Positions 21,652 to 31,200 of a stretch of DNA of 64,000 bases are shown piece by piece. The stretch lies in the NCBI GenBank assembly GCA_949361645.1, contig OX442427.1:2530179-2594178 (forward strand), given 5' to 3'. A model generated the notes under the pieces. It did no database searches. It saw only the letters and a program-made list of their open reading frames with translations, and was not told where the DNA came from. This stretch comes from Spongilla lacustris. Taxonomy: Eukaryota; Porifera; Demospongiae; Spongillida; Spongillidae. The stretch's first letter is position 1; every line of letters begins with the position of its first letter. A program made the position numbers and the translations under genes.

Positions 21652-24147
21652 ATGTCGAAAACAACATCAAATCGTTTTAGCGTAGGTACGTTTGGAAACA
21701 CTCGCTATCACCGTGACAGGTCGCCCCTCCCTGATCATAAGAACGAAGATTTTTATTTCGTGTTAGACAATGAAAAGTTCAAGGCGTGTGCTGTGTTCGA
21801 CGGCCATGACGGACCCTTGGCAGCCCATTATGCTCAGGGTAAGATCAAAGGCGACATTAGTTCTGGAAAATGGCTGCCACGCCGTAACAATGGGAAAGAA
21901 GACCTGCAGGTTGAGGCCAAACTAAAAGAGTATTTTCTGCTTACTGATGTCGAGTTTTTTAAGCAAATGAGCAAGTACATTGAAGAGAAAAAGCAGATAA
22001 AGGCAACGATAAGTCCCGTACGTAAGGATCCGGTACATACAATGTACATACCGCGTTAATTTGTGAGTAAGCGAGCCCTAGTGTCGGTGAAAGAGAGAAA
22101 TCTGAAAATAAGGATGTAGCAAAAAGTTATACCATATAGATATTTTAATATCTATGGTTGTACCTAACACCAACCCCTTACCCCTGCAGGGTTTGAAGTC
22201 CTATGAGGCTCAGCAACACTACCCTCGTGAAGTGGCCAGACTAGCGCAGCTGGAGCCCCTCATATCAGGAGGGTGTACTGCTGTAGTGGCTGTGGTCTGT
22301 GGGAACAAGCTCTATGTGGCCAATGTTGGAGACTCTAGAGCTGTGGTCGTTTACCAAACCCCCAATGGAACATTGGAGACACTCCAGTTGAGCACTGACC
22401 ATGATGTCAAAAATGAAGATGAACTAAAGAGGTTGAAGCAGCTGGGACTGGACCCAGAGGAACTGAAGAGAGCTGGACGTCTTGGTCCACAGGAGAACAC
22501 CCGATCCATTGGAGACTACAACATCAAGGGAGGGTACAGGAGTGTGGACATCTTGAGGTGAAGAGTGATCACAAGTGGGAGAGGGATCTAATACAAACAA
22601 GCATTACATACGATTGTATTACCTTGATTCATATTAAAAGCTTCAGCTAGTACATGTACATGTCGTAATTGTTCAATTTGTTTTTGAGATTTTTCAATAC
22701 GTACATGTAGTGTCAACGTTACATATAAAACAAATTCAGTAGCATGTATAATTAATTACATTCCACATGTACCCCCACAACCCCCTGTCCTTGTTTGGAT
22801 ACTATAATGTAGGCAGGGTGCAATATCAAGTTTTCTTACTGATTTGAAGTGCTCTTTCCTGTCAGTTGTTCCAACAAATAAGTAATGGTGCCAGATCTAC
22901 ACAGCTTCACTATAGTACATCATTGCTCAATGTCAATGTACATGTACAGTTGTACATGGAATAATGTGGTGTTGAAAACAAACTGGTTTTTTTTTTTTTT
23001 TGCAATTGCATATAAGTGTAACAGAGCTTCCAGCAAAATCAGTCATGTGGCATGTCAAAATCTACAGGACAAAAAAATTCAATTAGTCTGCAATGTAAAT
23101 CGCAGGCTAATTAAAATTATTATTCAAGTAATTCCATGTTGTTGGAACTAAGTCAATTTTCTTTGTGTTTTCTTGGGAGATAAAACAAAATTTGCAAAAT
23201 GTCTTAGGTCAATGTTATTGGCATACATGTTTAATCACATGCAGTTTAATTGTACATGTACCAGTACAGTACCATACTTTTTTGGCATGTCCTCCATTGT
23301 GGAGGGATGGTCCATCGTTGCTCTAATTCACATAGATTAATACATAATTGGTTATAAACAACCATGCATCTACAAACTCTCATTCAGTGATCACCAATGA
23401 GCAAGAAAAGATTGCATCATTAGAGTTATGGGCTGGGAGACATGAATCATTACTGTAGTTGAGAAAACAATACAGTGACATGTACATGCTCTACATTTTC
23501 ATGGCATCCGCATACATATACAGGTATGTGTCACAGCAGTTGTGTGATCATATGTTTATACTTAAATCACTGTTGTTCATGATATATCCCCAGCCATGCC
23601 TCAGGTCCACCTGGGACTGCTGTGCCCTCTATTATAACAGTGGATATAGAAGAATCCTTCCTCTACCTCATGGTCATGAGTGCTGGAGTGTACAAGAGCA
23701 TTGAGGCAGCAGTAGATGAAGCCCAGACCATTGGTGCTTTCAATGCTGTGGCTAAATGGTTCCATGCTCATGTCCAAATAGACTTAGCATCAGCATCACA
23801 AATGACTTTGAACAACTTGGCGCACGTTCATGAGAAAGCATATATGCAAAATCTCAACCCGACTGCTTGTCGTAAACGTGATGACATGACACTATTGGTG
23901 TACACGTTCCATGATCAAGTAAGCAACAAGCTTTTGTTATTTATTTGTGGACCTTTGTATGTGTCTCTAAAGGCTATGTGTTTTTTTTTTACTATTGCAG
24001 GTTCTGACACCTGATCACAGGCAAGACACCAGTGTTTCAAAATTTGTAATTCGGTTTAGGACCTGTATAATCTCTATAGAGTGCATGATATTGGAGAGGG
24101 ATAGTGAATTACTGTACAATGTAGTTTCTTTCAGCACTCCCCCATAG
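21652..24147 (+). CDS. TAB1-like PPM/PP2C-family protein, alpha type, copy 1 (401 aa) with a lost metal ligand
   Basis: Exons are 21652-22017, 22190-22557, 23594-23918 and 24001-24147; 1206 nt, phases 0/2/0 closing. A PPM phosphatase fold: FDGHDG at residues 49-54, SGGCTAVVAVV, NVGDSRAV at about 168-175, STDHDVKNEDELKRL, TRSIGDYNIK, and RKRDDMTLLVYTF near 338-350. The NEDEL.RL.QLGLD and TR.IGDY segments are TAB1 signatures rather than generic PP2C. In animals TAB1 scaffolds and activates the kinase TAK1; these proteins end after the phosphatase fold with no TAK1-binding tail. Oddity: the SDG metal-binding Asp is Ala here (MSAG, residue 275, GCT at 23675), so this copy is probably catalytically dead. 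One extra base before the paralogue's stop extends the last exon by about 30 codons. Confidence 0.85.
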
Positions 24148-24899
24148 CTGGACATGGTGGGAGGGGCATCCCTCCGCATAATTAAACCCCCCACCCCCCC
24201 CCCCCCCCACATGTAATTCCTCCATCTGCTCCAGTGATGTTTGAGTTGTTTACCAAAATTGTTGCACAATGTTCCTACATGTACATGTACATGTACATGT
24301 ATGTGAAGTCAAGCAAATGCATTGTTGTGTGCTAAAATGTGTGCTTGTAGAAGTACATGTATATAGCACTATGTTTCTGTTAAAACATACATGTTTCAGT
24401 TGTACTTGGGTAGATGTATAATCCGATAAAATCTAAATTTGTCCTTTTTTGAAAATAGTTCTTTACAAAATCATTTTGTGCATAGAAAATTAGTGACATC
24501 TGTGTGTATGTATGGAAGTTGCAAAAACATGCAGCCGGTTTTGTACATCTTAGCTTTGGTTGTAATGAGGCTCATCATCTACATGTACATGTATGTCTTA
24601 CATGTAAGTACATGTACACTTTTCATGCTCTTTCACTTCAAATGAAGTACAGTATGGTTGTGTATGACCACTACCCTGCATGTGGTCAACAGTATGTTGT
24701 CATTGTAATAATCCCTATAGTGGAAGAAAACAAGGTCTTTTTGAGCGTCTTCAATCAGCAACGCAACATATATATCAGTTAGGAAAAACGGTGTGTTCAC
24801 ATGCATGTACAATGTATATATTCTAGCTACATGAATGTGTACATGTATATATATACATGTATAATTATAATGATATATTCTGGTACTACAATGTAGCTT
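24148..24899. other. Spacer between the alpha and beta TAB1-like genes
   Basis: This is colinear with 51533-52377 between the second alpha/beta pair. It contains C-rich tracts (about 24187-24208) and ACATGT runs (24280-24301). No additional gene is supported; the open frames here are not conserved in structure between the two copies. Confidence 0.6.
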
Positions 24900-24907
24900 G
24901 TTCCTAC

Positions 24908-25158
24908 CAGAGCCGGTGAGAGCCGTAGTGGGGCCCGGGGTAACATATCGTTTGGGGGCCCCATAGGCCCTGAAAATACGATCGGGGGGGGGGGGGGGGG
25001 GGGGGGGTTGTGATTGGCCAAATACAAGTTTTAATTATACAACCGTAGTACATGTACATGTGTACATTTAAACTGCATACCACTATTTAGCCATAATGCA
25101 ATATTTACAATTTTGGACCACAAGGCCCCTATTAGCCCGGGGTAGGTAACCGGCCCTG
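24908..25158. mobile_element. hAT-like MITE with an 8-bp target duplication
   Basis: GTTCCTAC occurs at 24900-24907 and again at 25159-25166, bracketing a 251-bp insert. The insert begins CAGAGCCGGT and ends ACCGGCCCTG, so its termini are inverted repeats. The paralogous locus (about 52378-52388) has a single GTTCCTAC and no insert. An 8-bp target duplication with CAG...CTG ends is characteristic of the hAT superfamily. There is no coding capacity, and a long G tract lies at about 24986-25008. It sits about 100 bp upstream of the beta-1 start codon. Confidence 0.85.
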
Positions 25159-25260
25159 GTTCCTACTAATATTATTTCAGTTCTGCAATACTTTCTCTGC
25201 ATACATGTATACATGCAAATGTACATGAAATTGACCTACACTGCATTTCAACCTCAGACC

Positions 25261-28200
25261 ATGGCAAAATTTCGTGGTTCCAAATGTCCACACAGTGAGG
25301 GCACAGTGGAGAATGCTCGTTACCATCTAGGGGAATCCTCCAGACCAGACCATGCCAATGAAGATCGTCATTGTATACATGTAGATGATGGAACATTCCA
25401 CGTTCTTGCTGTGTTTGATGGGCATGATGGACCACAGGGAGCTGAGTTTAGCCATCAATATTTTATGCATCTATTTAGCTCTTCTGAATGGAGACAAGCA
25501 TTTATGCAAGGTGAAGATGTTGAGCAGAAGATGAAGGAGTCCTTTAGACATGCTGATGGAGCATTTTTTGAACATATAAAGATACATAGAGATGAGAAGT
25601 CACGCATCCAACATCGTATAGAACCCGTAAGTACTCAGATTTACATGTAGTTGCATAATTTTGTGTCTAGACTTTTTTACTTTTGTTTTAGAATACGCAT
25701 TTAATTGATGACCAATCATTTATCAAAACCTCTCTGCATTGATCTGAAGTGTCAATAATAATTAGAATGTTTGTTGGCCATTGGACTATACATGTATGTT
25801 TCTCTACATGTATGTCAGGTGGCTTCTCAACTTCTGTTTATAACTTAGATGTACAGTACATGTGTACATTGGAATTTTATGTTAAGGTCAATAATACAGT
25901 ATAGTTGATTTTACTTTGTCCCTGCAGCTAAGAATTATTAATACCTATTTGTCATGCATGCAGTACTGACATAGGTGCATGTGTGCATATTCACCTATAC
26001 ATGTATGTACATTAAACTGCACATGTACATTCAGGGATTATGTCCAGCAGAATTGCAATGTCGATTTGTAACCATTAAAAAGTTGGGCTATATGGACATT
26101 GCACATGTGCATGTTTACTGTTGTAAATATGCCCATTTTTATACCATAAGCTTTGTGACATTTCTATGACTGAGCATTTTAATTTTTGCTACATGTATCT
26201 GTTGTTTGACTGGTCTTCTGATAATTCATACAGATTAATAATGTTTAGATCTACTGGGCATCCATTTGTAGATATCCCTTCTAATAACATAACGTGTGTA
26301 GTCCTTGGTTCTGTGCAAGTGCTAGTTAATTCCTGGGGCAAAAAACGATGAAATTGCATGCGATTGAGCGTGAAAAATGACCAAATTGCACGGTCTTCAA
26401 CATGCTGTATCTCCTTGATTGTGCAATATAATGGAGTCGCATTTTGTGTATTTACAAAGCAGTCCTGTGTCTATAGAAGTCCAAAGATGGTTTATTCTGT
26501 GATGCATCGTTCCGAACTGAGATATTCACATTCAAATAAGAGGCAAGATTTCGCGGGCTTAATACAAAATCCCCGCGAAATCTAGCCTCTATAAAAATGT
26601 GAATATCTTCTGAGCAATGCATCACAGATTAAACTATCTTTGGACTTCTGTAGACACTGGACTGCTTTGTAAATACACAAAATGCGACTCCCTACATGTA
26701 TATTGTACGATTAAGGAGATACAGCATGTTGAAGACTGTGCGATTTGACAATTTTATGGCCGTTTTTCGCGCGCGATCCCGTGTTTTTTTTCCCCGGGTT
26801 AGTTCAACTTGTTACACTTTCGGACATGACAAGCACTTTCTGTGTTGTAATGAGGCTCACAGTCTTTGCTTGGGATCTTGTGATCACACAATGATGATGT
26901 TGAATGAAATCAAGACCCAAAATAGCATGAACTGAAAAAGGACCTGATATAGCGTAGGTCCCCTCAAACTACATGTGCATATTACCCCATGATTTTGAAA
27001 TTGCCAATCAAATTTCATAATGGAAGGACATCATCAGCACTGAAGCCTGCAAATTGTGATGAAATTAACAATTGAAAAACTATGTTTTTGTAGCCATACT
27101 TCATTGATTTATGGTGATCATAATATGTTACTGAAGTTATAAATTTTATTTGAAAATATTGCAATATTTATATATAGGACAGACAACCCATGTGATAACC
27201 TGCAAGCCCAGGCCTCTACCCCCCCCCCCCCCCTCCCCCAACAGACACATATTGACATGTACATGTATATATCCCTTAACATACAATATATTTAGGGTAC
27301 CATTCACACCAACAGGCTTTTATCCAGTCAATTATTGCAGCACAACAGGAGACTCTGCATAGTAAGGCTAGATTGAGACCTAACTAAGAAAGTCACTAAT
27401 ATGTCACAAATCAGCATGTAGATTGAAGAGAATAAGCTGATAGAGGCAACGATAAGGCCCGTATGTACATCTGGTGCGAGTGAAAGAGAGACATCTGAAG
27501 ATAAAGATACAATTTTAATAGAAAGGCATAAGAGTTATACCGAACACCAATCTTACCCCTTACCTCTGCAGGGATTGAAACCCCATGAGGTTCAGCAACA
27601 CTATCCTTGTGAAGTGGCCAGACTTGAGGAGCTGGAGCCCCTCATATCAGGAGGGTGTACTGCTGTAGTGGCTGTGGTCTGTGGGAACAAGCTCCGTGTG
27701 GCCAATGTTGGAGACTCTAGAGCTGTGGTCGTTTACCAAACCTCCAGTGGAACATTGGAGACACTCCAGTTGAGCACTGACCATGATGTCAAAAATGAAG
27801 ATGAACTAAAGAGGTTGGAGCAGCTGGGACTGGACCCAGAGGAACTGAAGAGAGCTGGACGTCTTGGTCCACAGAAGAACACCCGATCCATTGGAGACTA
27901 CAACATTAAGGGAGGGTACAAGAGTGTGGACATCTTGAGGTGAGGAGTTCAGCTTGTTACACTTTCGGACATGACTTGTAAGCACTTTCTGTGTTGTAAT
28001 GAGGCTCACAGTCCTTGCTTGAGAATTGAGTACCTTGCGATCACACAATGATGATGTTGAATGAAATCAAGACCCAAAATAGCATGAACTGAAAGATCAC
28101 CTGATATGCTGTGTACATGTACATGTACATGTAGGTCCCCTCAAACTACATATTACCCCCTGATTTTGAAATTGTCAATCAAATTTCATTGTACACTGAA

Positions 28201-31200
28201 GCATGCAACAGAAAATCACTTATTGTGTAAATGGTTGGTTGCTAATTGAACCACTGATTAGTTTGACTTAGTTTCAGAGCGCCCGACTGTACACTTATAC
28301 ATGTATGATATGGGACAGTGTCCAGCAAAATCGACTGTACACTTATATGATATGGGACAGTGTCCAGCAAAATCGGGCTTGTGGGGTTATAATTTTATCA
28401 CTATAAAAATTGCACGTTGTACTAAACAATACATCTTCGCGACGGTACTATCTTTTCCATTCAAATTTCGTACACTTGTTCCCACACCATTTCTCTGTGT
28501 GAAAGTCGATTTTTGTGATCTACACATTTTCCGTGCCGTGGATACAACAATCGTTAACCCCGCGAGTTAGAATTCCTCATTTCTCCGCGTACGAGTGTTG
28601 AAAACGCGTCAAATTCGGGTTGCACATAGAGGAGTCCTGTAGCTATTGATTTGTTCTGTTCGTTAATTTCTATATCATCCGTTACGGAGATACAGTTGAA
28701 CAAACTACGGGCACGCTTTCCCGCTTGATTCGCGCCAATGATTTTGGCAAATCGCGTCCCGCTCAGTGAATGGGAAGGCGGTGATTATATCATATGCGCG
28801 AATCAAGCGGGGAAATGTGCCTGCAGTGTGCTCAACTGTATCTCCGTAACGGATGATTCAGAAACTAACGAACAGAACAAATCAACAGCTACAGGACTCA
28901 TCTGTGCACACTCCGAATTTGACGCGTTTTCAACACTCGTACATGTACGTGGATAAATGTGGATTTCTAACCCGCGGGGTTAACGATTGTTGTATCCACG
29001 GCACGGAAAAGGTGTGATCACAAAAATCGATTTTCACACAGAGAAATGGTGTGGGAACAAGTGTACGAAATTTGAAATGAAAAGGTAGTTCCGTCGCGAA
29101 GATGTGTTGTTTAAAATTATAACCCCACAAGCCCGATTTTGCTGGACACTGTCCCATATAATACAAAACTAGTGGTTAAGATGAATGACATAGGAGAAAG
29201 AAAAAGTGTGGGGCTTAAGCTGGTAGTGGGGAGTGCACTTACGATTTGAGGCTGGTATTAGTAAGTTATTAGTAAGAAATCACTTATCCAACATCGTATA
29301 GATCCCATAAGTATCAATTCATTGTGTAATTCTATTCTATGTCTTGACCGTTTTTGTTTTCGGATACATTTATTTAAAAAAACTCTGTCTAAATGTAATC
29401 AGTAGTTTTTGTTGGCTGTTGGCCTGTATGGTTCTCTATGTTTCAAATGTCAGACAAATGTACATACATGTACATGTACCTCAAATGGTAATGGCTCTGG
29501 TCTCCACCCAAAATATCAGCAACACCACAGGGCAGATGAGATAAATGTACATGATTACTGAAATTGGCACGTACATGTACATGTAGCAATTACAGGCTCA
29601 GACAAGCACTTGAGACTTGAGAGTTTACCGAAGCTGACAGTTTCGGCAGAGAGCAATGAATTTTTCTACCACACTTCTTAAGATGCCATGATACAAACTC
29701 TGCCACTGCATCATGCAAGCAGTATATATTTGATTATTGCAATATGATGGATTCTTTTACCTTTTTCTTTTACCTTTTTTAATTGGCCTTGTATGTATAT
29801 ATATAATTACTTCCATTGAATTTCATGTACGTGTAGACAATCAGCCCAAGCCATTGATTTAAAACGACAAACTTTCCTCAAGTCCTTTGACTTTAAGGAT
29901 ACTGGTCTGCCATTGAGAATGGTCGAGTCATCAGGCCAGTTCTTCAATTGCATGTAATTCTTGCCCATTGTAATATTTAAAGATATGCAACTTTCTGGTG
30001 CATGTCTGCCCTCTGATTGGCTCTGAAGAGTAGGATTCAAACAATTGGTCCATACTTAAATTAATCCAATAATCAGGTGATTTAACCTTGTAGATAAAAT
30101 CATAACTTGAACATGCACTTGTGGCTATATATATAAGTTGATGGATTTTGGTGGCACTAGATTTTGCTGTAGATTTTTGAGAACTGGAAAGGGGACACAT
30201 GCAGGCTCACAAACTAAATATCTCAATACACTGCAGACCACAGAAGACATTTAAAGAATGCTGAATCTATTTGTCTATGAAACTATTTCCTCACCTCATT
30301 GTTGACACTGTCATAAAAATCTTCCACATACTCCACTGTCCTACAGTAACATGGATGTCACTAGAATCCTGGAAATCCAGGTATAAGAGATCGTAACAAA
30401 TTTGATTTTGATTTGATTTGATTACAGGTACAAAAGTACACTGAGGTAAATAATGACATGTACATGTACTTATATATTACTTGTCAAATGTTTCTAATGC
30501 TGGCTGGCAAACAGAGCACAACACACAGCCCTAGTGCAACTTCACCTAAAACTTCACACAGTCTGTTTAAGTCCCATTTATTATTTTATAAGTGCAACTA
30601 AGGTGCACCAAGCCATAACTTGCCAAAACTACATTTTACGTTTAGTATTGAAGCTTAAGATTGACACAATGACTTCAGAATTTCATATTATATTAGCCAT
30701 ACATGTACTGAGGTCAACAATTTTAATACATGTATATGAATTTACTAAATACATGTACATGTAGTAAAATGATTAAAGTGTATATAAACATCACAATTTA
30801 AGTTAGATAACTTTAATATGATGCATCCAGGTATAAGAGATCTTTTTTGAACAAAAGCCTTAGTATGACCTGGTTACTTTAGACAAAATAAAGGAAAAAT
30901 TGCTTGGGATTATTTACTGCTGTACTTGATGTGTTTTCTGTCACCCTACTGAAAACGCATTATACTGATTCTGATTCACCAAAAAAAAAATCCCTTCTGT
31001 AACTTTGCAGACACTAAGTCCATACACATACATGTATATGATATTGCCTGCATTGATTGATTGGTTTGAAAGAAAAATGCAACTTTCGATTATCAAACTC
31101 TCAATGTTAGAACCTGCCTAATGATCTTGTACATACAGGGTGTTACACAATCAAGGAAAATTGTTTATAAATTATTAATTAACTGATGATTGCTGTTAAA

